Part shown: in pieces, positions 41,109 through 50,160 of the stretch
Numbering within the stretch: position 1 is the stretch's first letter
Layout: each line of letters begins with the position of its first letter
DNA from: SG8-41 sp963802355
Lineage (GTDB): Bacteria > Pseudomonadota > Gammaproteobacteria > Burkholderiales > SG8-41
Reading direction: 5' to 3'
NCBI GenBank assembly: GCA_963802355.1
Contig: CAWDIV010000039.1
Coordinates: 62,001 to 126,000 of the forward strand
DNA length: 64,000 nucleotides
Notes under the pieces: generated by a model
What the model saw: the letters and a program-made list of their open reading frames with translations, nothing else
Told to the model about the DNA's origin: nothing
Databases searched by the model: none
Program-made: the position numbers and the translations under genes

Positions 41109-41468
41109 CTAGTAGGCTTGGAGCGACTTGCGCAGGCTTCGTACCAGTTTGCCGACCAGCGTTGCCTGGTTGACACTCTTTGACTCGGCCGCCAAGTATC
41201 CCAAGCGTATTGCTAGCTGTAGCTGGGTTTGCAATTCGGCCAGCGAACCGCAGGAGATTCCTACGAACTGGATCAGCTCCTTTCGCGAATTTCTTGCCGA
41301 TCCCTCGGCGAGGTTGGATGGAATGGAGATGGCGGCCCGCCTCATCTGTGCCGTCAAACCGAAAGCCTCATTGCGGGGGAAGTTCTCGGTATCCCGGTAG
41401 ACAGCTTCCACCAGGTTCATGGCTTCCTGGCACGCGATCAGATCGCAATGGGTGGTCGCAGTTTCCAT
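41109..41468 (-). CDS. four-helix bundle protein (S23/IVP family)
   Basis: 119 residues: CDLIACQEAMNLVEAVYRDT, NFPRNEAFGLTAQMRRAAIS, IPSNLAEGSARNSRKELIQF, SLAELQTQLQLAIRLGYLAA. All four helices and the conserved IPSNIAEG-like and AxGSLxE motifs are intact. Relatives include proteins in 23S rRNA intervening sequences and the Avd accessory protein of diversity-generating retroelements; no such context here. ATG METATTHC chosen by alignment with the copy at 58,139. Bounded on both sides by inverted GTGATGA-type arrays. Confidence 0.9.
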   Translation of the reverse strand: METATTHCDLIACQEAMNLVEAVYRDTENFPRNEAFGLTAQMRRAAISIPSNLAEGSARNSRKELIQFVGISCGSLAELQTQLQLAIRLGYLAAESKSVNQATLVGKLVRSLRKSLQAY

Positions 41469-41510
41469 TCCTGCCAGCAACGATCGAAGCCCCGTACAGG
41501 TGTACAGACA

Positions 41511-41549
41511 CTCATCACCCATCACCCATCACCCATCACTCCTCACCCC
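41511..41549. repeat. TCACCCA array, right flank of the S23/IVP gene
   Basis: CACTCATCACCCATCACCCA then TCACCCATCACTCC; reads GTGATGG toward the gene. Matches the upstream array of the fragment at 58,139. Confidence 0.85.
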
Positions 41550-41636
41550 CTCTTGGGCATGCCGCCCAAGAGGCTCGGTCAATCACGTCAGCTGACACCA
41601 GATCGGTTGCAGCACCGGACTTTGCCTGGTCGACGC

Positions 41637-42078
41637 TCACCGCTTCACCAGTTCGAGCGCATTGCCGCGGGCGGTGAACTCATAGTGCAGAGCCTGGTTG
41701 ATGTGTCCGCGCGGCCCGAATCCGGCGTAACCGACCTTCCCGAAATCGATGTCGTAACTTTTCCAGGTCACTTGCCTGTCATTGGCTCGGGTGTCGAACC
41801 GCAGGAACGGGGACGGAGCGCGGCCGTTACCATCCAGCGGGTGCCAGTGCCGCCGCTGTTGCCTCGCACTTATCGTGTATCGTTTCCATTCCCCTTTGCT
41901 GCCCCACTGCACTTCATAGACCATAGTCATGCTCGTCGGGTTGTGGACTACGAATTCGCCCTGCAGTCGAGGCGCGTCTGCAGGTACTGGTTCCGACGGT
42001 CAGGCTCGCGTTTGCCGAAAGCGCCGTGGACATCAATAGCAGCGCCGCGAAAACAACTTTCCAATTAGCGATTGTCAT
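41637..42078 (-). pseudogene. secreted hypothetical protein with one frameshift
   Basis: GGAG seven bases before an ATG gives a clean signal peptide (NWKVVFAALLLMSTALSANA), then after a 1-base shift near 41,995 the chain continues EPVPADAPRLQGEFVVHNPT and MTMVYEVQWGSKGEWKRYTI to ...ALHYEFTARGNALELVKR. Together about 145 residues of a small exported beta-rich protein. The 97-residue C-terminal frame alone has no export signal. Broken gene or sequencing error. Confidence 0.6.
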
Positions 42079-42295
42079 CACTGTCTCCTGGTTAAAGTCG
42101 CGAGCAGCAGTCTAAGGGCGAGAACAGGGTTTCCGCTATATAACCAAGGGACTAGAGAGGTCTTGAGTGCGATTTTTCGCACACGGCGCTCGTGAACTTC
42201 TTAACAGTGAAGCCTTGAATCTGTGAACAATGAACGATTCGATGTTCAAGCAGAAGCAATCAGGCGCGCCGCGGAGGGCACCGTACAACGAGTCG

Positions 42296-44002
42296 TCAGA
42301 GACCCAGCTCGGCGAGCGACTGCACAAGTTTGGCCTGCGTCCTCACGTCCGTCAGCGGATGCGTTGCGAGCCAGGTCCGGGTCGCGAAATCAGCCTGCAG
42401 GGCACGGATTTCCTCCGCTTGCCACGCCGCCTCCGCCTTGTTGCCGGCGGACACATACGCTGCCGCTGCGTACACACGCGCCTCGAGGTTGACCGGATTG
42501 CGCCTCACCGCGTGCTCGAGATTGATTCGCGCCTGCTCCATGTCGCCAAGCGCAAAGTAGGCGCGGCCCAGAATGAGGAAGTAGAGATACCCAGCCTCGG
42601 GATTGAGCCTCATCGCCGTGCGCAACAGAGGCAAGGCATGCGCCGCCTGGCCCATGTACGCGTTGATGCCTCCCATCAGGGCGTAGGCGTCGGCGAACGA
42701 AGGGCTGAGCCGCACAGCGGTTTCGAGGTAATCCAGCGCCTGCTTGTGCTGGCGCCGTTCCAGATGCACCAAGGCGAGGACCCAGTAGGTCTCACGCACG
42801 TCCGGGTTGATCTCGTGCGCGGTGCGCGCGAGCTCGAATGCACGCTCGAGCGCGGCAGCGCGATCCTTCGTCCACTGGTTGCGATGATCTGCGGCGTAGG
42901 TCTGCGCGAGCGCCGCATAGGCAAGAGCGAACGACGCATCGAGCGCGATTGCGCGCCGGAACATGTCACGCGCAATCTCGTTCTCCTCTTGCTGCCGCAC
43001 CAGAAGCGCCATCTGCCCGCGCTGGTAATACTCGTAGGCTTCCAGATTGAGAGTGTGATGCTGCGCGACACGCCGCAGCTCCGCCTCGCTCAGTTTGGCG
43101 GGAAGGATCTGCAGGAGCTTGGGAACGAGCTCGTCCTGCATCGCAAAGAGGCTGCCTACCGGGCGATCGAATCGCTCGGACCAGAGCTGCTTGCCGGTCT
43201 GCGCGTCGATGAGATGGACGTGCAGCCGCAGCCGGTCCTCGATACGCTGCACGGTGCCCGACAGGAGATATCGTCTCGGCGAGGCCTGAACGTCAGCGCC
43301 GCCGGCCGGCTGCCCGGTCAACGGTGTCTCGGTGATGACCGAGAGCCCGGACACCTTAGAGAGGTCCGTGACGAGGTCTGCTGTTATGCCCCGCGCGAGC
43401 AACACCGCTTGCGAGTCGTCGCCCAGCGCCTCGAATGGCTTGACGTGGACCGCAGGTTGCGCTCCGCGGGTCGCTTCGGCACTCGCCGTGGTTGCCGGAC
43501 CAGGGAGGACGCCGCGATCATCCGTGACCCACCAGATGCCGGCCGCGATAACCAGGAGTGCTGTTACGCCTGCCACCATGACCGGCGGAATGCGCGAGTT
43601 GTGGGCGGTCAAGGGTTCCGCTTGTTCCCGTACTGCCGGCGTGACAATTTCCTGCCCTCTGACCACCGGCGCGACCAGTCTGTAACCTCCTTTCGGGATG
43701 GTCTGAATATAGGCAGGCGATTCCGCGGTATCTCCCAGCGCCTTTCGCAATTTGATGACGGCCTGGGTGAGCGAATCGTCTCCGACAACGACGCCTGTCC
43801 ATACCGCAGACAGCAGCGCGTCGCGGCTTACGACCTGTCCCGGACGTTCGGCCAGATAGCGGAGTAGCGCCATGGCCTTCGGCTCGAGCTTCACGGTTTT
43901 ACCCGCAGCCGAGAGCTGATTCAGGGCGGGTTCGACGGTCCAGCCGCCGACCTGCAGCGTCTCATCGGCGCGCACCGGAGAGTTTTCCGCGCCATCAGGC
44001 AT
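42296..44002 (-). CDS. CadC-like transcriptional regulator with TPR sensor
   Basis: 568 residues from MPDGAENSPVRADE. N-terminal OmpR-type winged helix (LNQLSAAGKTVKLEPKAMAL, LLRYLAERPGQVVSRDALLS, SLTQAVIKLRKALGDTAESP, YIQTIPKGGYRLVAPV), one membrane helix (VMVAGVTALLVIAAGIWWV), then a FlgO/TolB-like domain and TPR repeats (DASFALAYAALAQTYAADHR, PSFADAYALMGGINAYMGQA). This membrane-anchored regulator class senses outside signals and may activate the divergent TPR gene. Confidence 0.85.
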   Translation of the reverse strand: MPDGAENSPVRADETLQVGGWTVEPALNQLSAAGKTVKLEPKAMALLRYLAERPGQVVSRDALLSAVWTGVVVGDDSLTQAVIKLRKALGDTAESPAYIQTIPKGGYRLVAPVVRGQEIVTPAVREQAEPLTAHNSRIPPVMVAGVTALLVIAAGIWWVTDDRGVLPGPATTASAEATRGAQPAVHVKPFEALGDDSQAVLLARGITADLVTDLSKVSGLSVITETPLTGQPAGGADVQASPRRYLLSGTVQRIEDRLRLHVHLIDAQTGKQLWSERFDRPVGSLFAMQDELVPKLLQILPAKLSEAELRRVAQHHTLNLEAYEYYQRGQMALLVRQQEENEIARDMFRRAIALDASFALAYAALAQTYAADHRNQWTKDRAAALERAFELARTAHEINPDVRETYWVLALVHLERRQHKQALDYLETAVRLSPSFADAYALMGGINAYMGQAAHALPLLRTAMRLNPEAGYLYFLILGRAYFALGDMEQARINLEHAVRRNPVNLEARVYAAAAYVSAGNKAEAAWQAEEIRALQADFATRTWLATHPLTDVRTQAKLVQSLAELGL

Positions 44003-44155
44003 AAATTCGCCCCAACAGGGAACCCAAACAGCCTGCTGAATTATGACGTGTTTCGCGTCTTCGCCAAACCTTAGGCGTTTCTTCGGGACTTTCATGCCCG
44101 GCGTCCCGTTCAATACGGCTGCTGGATAAAGTGCAAACCATCTTCAGGAGGTGAC

Positions 44156-45757
44156 ATGAAACGGCTTATTTTCGTTCTTGCTCTGGTTTTCGCCCTGCCC
44201 GTCGAGGCTGCCCAGGATCACGATCACGGTGGCGCGGCAGGGCAGCCAACCCAGAGGCTCGGCAAAGTTTCGTTTCCGACTTCATGCGACGCCAAGGTCC
44301 AGGCGCTGTTCGAGCGTGGCGTCGCGCTCCTGCACTCGTTCTGGTTCCCCGAAGGCCTCAAGGCTTTCACGGCAGTGGCAGAGCAGGACCCTGCGTGCGG
44401 GATGGCGTACTGGGGCATCGCGATCAACCGGTTGTTGAACCCGTTCAACGGGGAAGCAGCGCCGAACTTCGTCAAGGCGGGACAGGCGGCCGTCGAGAAA
44501 GCAAAGGCCGTAGGCGCGAAGACGCAGCGCGAGCGCGATTACATAGAGGCCGTCGCGCTCCTCTACACCGACGTCGGGACAAAGCGCTGGCCCGAGCGAG
44601 CGGTCGCCTACGAACAGGCCATGGCGCAGGTCGTAGCCAAATATCCTGCGGACGTCGAAGCGAAGATCTTCTACGCCCTCGCGCTCAACTTTGCCGCAGA
44701 CTTGAACGACCAGACCTACGTAAAGCCGCTCAAGGCGGCGCAGCTTCTCGAACCGCTGCTGATGGCTCATCCGGACCATCCCGGTGTCGCGCATTTCCTG
44801 ATTCACAGCTATGATTTTCCCGCCCTTGCCCCGAAGGGGCTCGCCGCGGCACGCCGCTACGCCAGCATCGCTCCGTCCGCAGCGCACGCGCAGCACATGC
44901 CTTCCCACATCTTCACACGCATCGGGGCATGGGAGGACTCCGCCGCTACCAACCGGAGGTCGGAGGACGTCGCGCGCGCCGAGTCGAGCGGTGACGAAGC
45001 GCTGCACGCAATCGATTATCAGGTTTACGCCTACCTTCAGATGGCACGCGACGGCGACGCGAAAAAGGCGGTTGAACGCGGCGACGACTACGCGGCGCGC
45101 TTTCCCTTTTACCGCCCGCCCGGTCCGTTCGCGCAGGCGGCGGCACCGTCACGCTACGCGCTCGAGCGCGGCGACTGGAGGTCCGCTGCGCAATTGCCGG
45201 TGAAGCCTACGAAGATCCTCCACGCGAACGCCATTACGCACTTCGCGCGCGCGATCGGTTCCGCGCGTTCCGGCGATGCAGGCGCGGCAAAGGAGGACAT
45301 TGCCCGTCTGGTGGAATTGCGCGATCAGCTCGCGGCTGCTAAGAACATGTACTGGGCGGATCAGGTGGACATTCAGCGGTTGGGCGCGTCGGCGTGGGCC
45401 GCACTGGCCGAGGGGCGGCGCGATGAGGCGCTCAAGCTCATGCGTGCAGCCGCTGACAAGGAGACTGCGACCGAGAAGGCGTCCATATCCCCCGGGCCGA
45501 TTCTGCCTGCCCGGGAACTGCTCGGCGATATGCTGCTCGAGATCGGCCAGCCGGCGCTGGCGCTGAAAGAGTACGAGGCGTCACACCAGCGCGAGCCGAA
45601 TCGATTCCGTGGCTGGTATGGCGCCGCGACGGCCGCCGCGAAGTCGGGCGACACCGCGAAAGCGAAGACGTATTACGGGAAGCTCGCGGCGCTGGCTCAG
45701 GACGGGGAGGGCCGGCCGGAGCTGCAGCAGGCGAGACAATACCTTGCCGTGAGATAG
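44156..45757 (+). CDS. secreted TPR-repeat protein
   Basis: 533 residues. Signal peptide (RLIFVLALVFALPVEAAQ), then His-rich DHDHGG and TPR-like helices: FERGVALLHSFWFPEGLKAF, PACGMAYWGIAINRLLNPF, HIFTRIGAWEDSAATNRRSE, LGDMLLEIGQPALALKEYEA. The AYWGxA and HxPSHIF motifs mark a family of tetratricopeptide proteins of unknown role. GGAGG about five bases before the ATG. Divergent from the CadC-like regulator, which may control it. Confidence 0.85.
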   Translation: MKRLIFVLALVFALPVEAAQDHDHGGAAGQPTQRLGKVSFPTSCDAKVQALFERGVALLHSFWFPEGLKAFTAVAEQDPACGMAYWGIAINRLLNPFNGEAAPNFVKAGQAAVEKAKAVGAKTQRERDYIEAVALLYTDVGTKRWPERAVAYEQAMAQVVAKYPADVEAKIFYALALNFAADLNDQTYVKPLKAAQLLEPLLMAHPDHPGVAHFLIHSYDFPALAPKGLAAARRYASIAPSAAHAQHMPSHIFTRIGAWEDSAATNRRSEDVARAESSGDEALHAIDYQVYAYLQMARDGDAKKAVERGDDYAARFPFYRPPGPFAQAAAPSRYALERGDWRSAAQLPVKPTKILHANAITHFARAIGSARSGDAGAAKEDIARLVELRDQLAAAKNMYWADQVDIQRLGASAWAALAEGRRDEALKLMRAAADKETATEKASISPGPILPARELLGDMLLEIGQPALALKEYEASHQREPNRFRGWYGAATAAAKSGDTAKAKTYYGKLAALAQDGEGRPELQQARQYLAVR

Positions 45758-45781
45758 CGAAGCTAACGAAGTCAAAGCAAA

Positions 45782-45799
45782 ACGGCCCCGAAGGGCCGT
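45782..45799 (-). terminator. terminator ACGGCCC-CGAA-GGGCCGT
   Basis: Seven-base stem; on the minus strand it is followed by TTTTG, so it serves the leftward crystallin-like gene and may also act for the TPR gene. Confidence 0.7.
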
Positions 45800-45824
45800 G
45801 TTGCTCTGTCCGCTGCATCAGGTG

Positions 45825-46634
45825 TCAGGCCCGGGGCTCGCCCCGCTCGTTGACGATCACCGTGGGTCCGGGTTGAGTGGTCATCTGAATGCGATGCTCC
45901 TGCCCCCGAAAGTAGTAGGTGACATCCCAGTAGGCAGGCCGGTTGCTGGGTACTTGCTCGCAACGCTGGACTTCCCGGGTCTGCGCCTGCTGACCGCCGC
46001 CGCGACCGACTTGGGAGCCCACCGCGCCCCCCGCGACCGCGCCACCGACAGTGGCGACATCCCTGCCGGTTCCGCTACCGACCTGGTGACCGAGAATGCC
46101 GCCAATTACGGCGCCGATAACCGCCCCGGGAACATTGAGGTCGCTGGTTCGATCCTGGGGGATTTGTTCGCGCTCGATCCAGCATCGCTGTTCGGGCGGT
46201 CCGACCACCGCGCGCACCGACGTGACGTTCGCCTCGTACAGCCGCTCGTTGTTGCGACGGCGGTTGTCGTAGACCGGAGGAGCAGGGGGCGCATAACGAT
46301 CGTCACGGACGCGCGCGTCCCGGTTCACGGGCCGCACCGAGGTAATGCTGTTGTTCATGCCCATCGCAGCCAGCGACGAATATCGGCCCGGACGCAAGAC
46401 GATGCACCGGCCGCTGAATCGGTCGCCCTCGCAAACCTCCCACCGATCCTGGAGCACCACGGCCGACGAGGCGCGGTCGTTGAAGCCAAAGCGCTCGAAG
46501 TCGCCGACGGGTCTGTCAGCGGTGAAAGACCGGCCTTCGAAGTTTTCACGTGCATAAAAGATGACCTCTGCGGCCGCCTGCGTGGAGACGGCCACTGCGG
46601 CCACAACCAACGCGCTTCTCAATATTGCATTCAT
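45825..46634 (-). CDS. secreted beta/gamma-crystallin plus glycine-zipper protein
   Basis: 269 residues. Signal peptide (SALVVAAVAVSTQAAAE), two crystallin-like Greek-key motifs (VIFYARENFEGRSFTADRPV, and RWEVCEGDRFSGRCIVLRPG, YSSLAAMGMNNSITSVRPV) that often bind calcium, a linker, then a glycine-zipper 2TM segment (GAVIGAVIGGILGHQVGSGT then GRDVATVGGAVAGGAVG) and a beta-rich end. Probably outer membrane associated. GGAGACATCC before the ATG. Confidence 0.88.
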   Translation of the reverse strand: MNAILRSALVVAAVAVSTQAAAEVIFYARENFEGRSFTADRPVGDFERFGFNDRASSAVVLQDRWEVCEGDRFSGRCIVLRPGRYSSLAAMGMNNSITSVRPVNRDARVRDDRYAPPAPPVYDNRRRNNERLYEANVTSVRAVVGPPEQRCWIEREQIPQDRTSDLNVPGAVIGAVIGGILGHQVGSGTGRDVATVGGAVAGGAVGSQVGRGGGQQAQTREVQRCEQVPSNRPAYWDVTYYFRGQEHRIQMTTQPGPTVIVNERGEPRA

Positions 46635-47084
46635 GGATGTCTCCTCTAAAGTTCGGCGTTACAAACTCTTGTCGTACCCTGCTCTGGCCGAATAACAGGG
46701 GGCGTCCGGGGTCCTCCTTGAATAGACAACATCCCCATCCTTACGTTCGAGCTTTTTCAGCTGCAAAAGGGTCGCAGATCTTTTCTGAGAAGAATTGTGG
46801 GACGTCAGATCCTTTGGAGCGCCGAGCAGAAGGGGACGGCGTTTAGGGTTACTTGAGCGTCACATACCGGAACCTAAAAACACATTTCTTAAATTTTACA
46901 AATCGAGAGGCGAACTCGCTCGTGCTCCTGGAATCTATCATCGGCCGTATCATCATTTTGATACGGCCTCTTAGAGCAGCCAACAAAAGAAGCGTGAAGC
47001 AGTGAAGCAGTGAAGTGGAAGTGGTGCAGGACTTCACTTCCTCATTTCTTCACTCCTTCACCTCCGTGCTAGCTATCATGGGGG
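46635..47084. other. intergenic region with hairpin and arrays
   Basis: No gene. Contains a hairpin GGCCGTATCA-TCATTT-TGATACGGCC (46,943-46,968), the motif TTTTGATACGGCCTCTTAGA shared with 55,155 and 55,226, and a GTGAAGCA array (46,995-47,012) with an opposing TTCTTCAC array (47,027-47,061) just before the MFS start. Confidence 0.6.
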
Positions 47085-48326
47085 ATGGCCGCTACTGCTC
47101 CGCCTCCCGCCGCTGCGGCTGACGCCGAAGAGTCGCGGCAGTTCCCGTACTGGCGCGGCAACCTGCGCGTGCTGCCGCTCGCCAACCTGCTGGGCACGAT
47201 CGGTTTCTCGATCTCGTTTCCGTTCCTGCCGCTGATCGTGCGCGGCCTCGGCGTGCAGGAGAACCTTGAAACGTGGATCGGGCACATGATGCTCGCGTTT
47301 TACATGGTCGGCCTGGTCATGAGTCCGATCTGGGGCGGCATCGCCGACCACTACGGGCGCAAGATCATGGTGCTGCGCGCGACGCTGGGCATGGGCATCT
47401 TCATGTCGCTGGTGCCGTTCGCCGCAACGCCGCTGTGGTTCGCGGGCCTGTTCGTGCTGGTCGGCTTTTTCAACGGCTTCGTGCCGGCGGGCATGGCGCT
47501 GCTGGTCGCGAATACGCCGCCTCAGCGCATCGGCAGGGCACTGTCGCTGGCGCAGACAGGCGCGCTGGTGGGGCATACGCTGGGGCCGGCGGTGGGCGCG
47601 CTGCTCGCGGTGGTGCTCGGCCAGCCGCGCTGGCTGTTCTGGATCAGCGGCGGCCTCCTGTTCGTCGGAGGCGTGCTGGTGTTCCTGTTCGCGCACGAGG
47701 TGAAGCAGCTCGCGCCCGGCCGGTGGCGTCCGGAGTGGATCGGCAGCCTGCGCCAGTTGCTGGCGCTGCCGCGCATGGCGCCGCTCTACCTGCTGTCCCT
47801 GGTGTTCGCCATGCTGTGGCACGGAAGCGTGCCTGTCGTTGCCATCTACATGCTGAAGCTGCTCGAGATCCATCCGGCGGGCGCGGAGGCATACTGGGTC
47901 GGCGCGGCCGCGCTCGGGTTGGGAGTCGCGAGCATAGTCGCGATGCCGTTCTGGGGCCGCGCCCTCGACCGGTTCGGACCGTCCCGCGTGCTGGCGGTCG
48001 CGGTGGCAGCGGCGGCCGCGACGCACGTCCCGCTGCTGGCGCTCGAGACGCCGCTGCAGCTCGTGCTGGCGCGCGTGGCCTTCGGCCTGTGCGGGTCGGC
48101 GATGCAGCCGGCGATCCTTCAGCTCATCCGCCTGCACGCGCCGAAGGGGATGGATGCGCGTGCAATCGCCTACGCCTCATCGTTTCAATTCCTGGCCATG
48201 GGCTTCGCGCCGTTCACCGCAGGGCTGGTCGGACCTGCATTCGGGCTGCGCGCCTACTTTGCGCTCAACATCGTGATCACCGTCGCCGGCCTCGCGCTGT
48301 GGCTGCGGGGGGCGGTGAAGCGGTGA
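47085..48326 (+). CDS. MFS exporter (TetA/DHA1-like)
   Basis: 413 residues, 12 predicted membrane helices. Motif A GGIADHYGRKIMV in the loop after helix 2, VLVGFFNGFVPAGMALLVAN and TGALVGHTLGPAVGALLAVV (motif C region). Similar to TetA-type drug/H+ antiporters; substrate unknown. The C-terminus AVKR-stop is encoded inside a GTGAAGCGGTGA repeat. Confidence 0.9.
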   Translation: MAATAPPPAAAADAEESRQFPYWRGNLRVLPLANLLGTIGFSISFPFLPLIVRGLGVQENLETWIGHMMLAFYMVGLVMSPIWGGIADHYGRKIMVLRATLGMGIFMSLVPFAATPLWFAGLFVLVGFFNGFVPAGMALLVANTPPQRIGRALSLAQTGALVGHTLGPAVGALLAVVLGQPRWLFWISGGLLFVGGVLVFLFAHEVKQLAPGRWRPEWIGSLRQLLALPRMAPLYLLSLVFAMLWHGSVPVVAIYMLKLLEIHPAGAEAYWVGAAALGLGVASIVAMPFWGRALDRFGPSRVLAVAVAAAAATHVPLLALETPLQLVLARVAFGLCGSAMQPAILQLIRLHAPKGMDARAIAYASSFQFLAMGFAPFTAGLVGPAFGLRAYFALNIVITVAGLALWLRGAVKR

Positions 48327-48396
48327 AGTAGTGAAGAACTGAGGCGCGCAGGGCGAAGCAGTGAAGAGTCCTTCACTGCTTCACCGCTTCACTTCG
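48313..48396. repeat. GTGAAGCG octamer array with opposing copy
   Basis: GCGGTGAAGCGGTGAAGTAG supplies the MFS stop codon; then TTCACTGCTTCACCGCTTCA inverted, between convergent MFS and amidohydrolase genes. Confidence 0.8.
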
Positions 48397-48400
48397 TTGC

Positions 48401-49867
48401 TTACGCCGCCGCCCGCTCCGGAATCTGCGCCGCCAGCACCGCGGCGGCTTCTTTGGCGACAACCGTGCCGTCGAAGAAGTTGGGGTTCTGCGTGCCCCAC
48501 AGCCGCACCGAGTTGGCAAATACGAAGTCGCGGAAATTATCCTCGGTGATGTGACCGTCCTCCACCAGCTCGTACGCTTCCGGCAGCGGATCGCGGAAAT
48601 CGATCACGTCGAAATGCCCGATATCGGAGCTGTATATCGCGTTCAGTTTCGCTCCGAACGGGTTGCCACGGCCGAAGGCGGTCGCATTCATCCGGTCATC
48701 CGCCTCGCAGCCGAAATAGTACGGCTTGGCGAAAAGGTCGATCCAGTCTTCCTTGCGAGTGATCTTGCACGCGGCGAAGTCGTCGAGCTCGGTGCGGTTG
48801 CCGGTCAGGCGCTTGGCTTCGGGGTCGGGCCACCCGTCGTGCGCGCGCAAGAACGTGGCGATGTCCTCATAGCCGTGCTTTTCGACGAGGCTTAGCAGCA
48901 GCTTGCGGTCGAGCCGGTCGGGGTCCATGCGCTTCAACGCGGGTGCGCCGCGCCGCTCCCAATGCTCGATCAGGTCGCCGAAGAGCTGGCAGCCCCAGCC
49001 GACCCCGCCCTCGAGGAAGGCGAAACGCAGCTCGGGGAAGCGCCGCGTCACGCCACCGAGGAAGATGCCCTTGGCGACCGCGTGGCCGGCCGCCGCGAAA
49101 TGGCCGATATGGTTGTAGACGAAGTTGCTCGGCGAGTTGCGCAATCCCTGGCCGCTGGAGCTGCTGTGGAAGGTCGGAGCGAACTTGAGCTCGACGCATT
49201 TCGCCCATACCGGGTCGTAATTGTATGGGCTGTCGATGCCAAGCACGTCGTACCACACCGTAAAGCGGGCCGCTTCGGGATCGTTGCTGGCCGCCGCCGC
49301 CACCTGTCGCGGCATGCCGCTGCCGAACATGCCGACCTTGGCCCCGAGCTGCTTGGTGACGAATTCGAGCTCCGCGATCGCTTCTTCCGGTGTGTGCATC
49401 GGGATGATCGCCGCCGGCGTCATGCGGTCCTCGAGACCGCGGAAATAATCGGCCGACACGATGTTGTAGGCGCGAATAACGGCGCGCCGCGTCTCGTCAT
49501 CCTTGATGCGCGGCAGGCGCAACCCCGCGGTCGGATAGATCACGGCGAAATCCGTGCCGATTTCGTCGAGCCGCTCGTATAGCAGCTTTGGCATCATCGC
49601 CGTCGCCCGGTCGAGGGTGTTCTCGGCCTGGCGGTTCCAGAAATTGGGCAGGGCGACGCGGCGCTCATCGCGCTTCTCCTGCGTCAACTTGAGCGCGTCG
49701 GCGGTCGTTTTCTGTGCCGCGAGGAATCCGTCCGCGGCCTTGTCGCCGCCCGCTTTGCGCATCTTGTCGCTGAATACCGGGTTGAATTCGAGCCAGTGGC
49801 CGTCGCCGTCGACGACCGGATGCTTGAGCCGGGAATGGATTTTCGCGGGGCTCAGATGTGTGCTCAT
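48401..49867 (-). CDS. amidohydrolase-family protein
   Basis: 488 residues, Amidohydro_2 (ACMSD-like) family: VVDGDGHWLEF (first metal-ligand region, with a D-x-D-x-H instead of HxH), FAVIYPTAGLRLPRIKDDET, YNHIGHFAAAGHAVAKGIFL, FPELRFAFLEGGVGWGCQLF, and KLNAIYSSDIGHFDVIDFRD. TIM-barrel hydrolase or decarboxylase, substrate unknown; relatives occur in aromatic catabolism. No partner operon. Confidence 0.85.
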   Translation of the reverse strand: MSTHLSPAKIHSRLKHPVVDGDGHWLEFNPVFSDKMRKAGGDKAADGFLAAQKTTADALKLTQEKRDERRVALPNFWNRQAENTLDRATAMMPKLLYERLDEIGTDFAVIYPTAGLRLPRIKDDETRRAVIRAYNIVSADYFRGLEDRMTPAAIIPMHTPEEAIAELEFVTKQLGAKVGMFGSGMPRQVAAAASNDPEAARFTVWYDVLGIDSPYNYDPVWAKCVELKFAPTFHSSSSGQGLRNSPSNFVYNHIGHFAAAGHAVAKGIFLGGVTRRFPELRFAFLEGGVGWGCQLFGDLIEHWERRGAPALKRMDPDRLDRKLLLSLVEKHGYEDIATFLRAHDGWPDPEAKRLTGNRTELDDFAACKITRKEDWIDLFAKPYYFGCEADDRMNATAFGRGNPFGAKLNAIYSSDIGHFDVIDFRDPLPEAYELVEDGHITEDNFRDFVFANSVRLWGTQNPNFFDGTVVAKEAAAVLAAQIPERAAA

Positions 49868-49961
49868 GCTGTCCTCCGGGAAGTGGTGGTGGAACGCGGG
49901 TTACCCGGGAAAAGCGTAGGCCTGCTGCGGGGAAGTGTCAACGCGCAATTAAACAGTGAAG

Positions 49962-50057
49962 TCAGCGTGGATGCAGCCACTTTGTCACTACCAGCGGGTA
50001 GCCCTTCTGGGCACAGACCATGGCCAGCCCGATGCCGGTGTTACCGCTCGTCGCCAT
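49962..50057 (-). pseudogene. cysteine synthase-like fragment
   Basis: The minus strand reads ATSGNTGIGLAMVCAQKGYP-LVV, the conserved PLP-phosphate loop (TSGNTGIGLA) of cysteine synthases, then stops after a few unrelated residues. About 25 residues only. Confidence 0.55.
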
Positions 50058-50160
50058 CCTGTTTTGCCTCCATTTTTTCCGGCCGCAGGACCTGAAAGCG
50101 GATGTTCTAGCAAGAGCCAGGAATCCGCAATCGGTCGGCTGGTGATGTAGAAAGCGGCGG

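Noticed and set aside
41109..41468. Diversity-generating retroelement (Avd accessory)
   Set aside because: No reverse transcriptase, template or variable repeat is present near the four-helix protein.
42230..43867. 545-residue frame opposite the CadC-like regulator
   Set aside because: Shadow of the regulator; composition not protein-like, no family.
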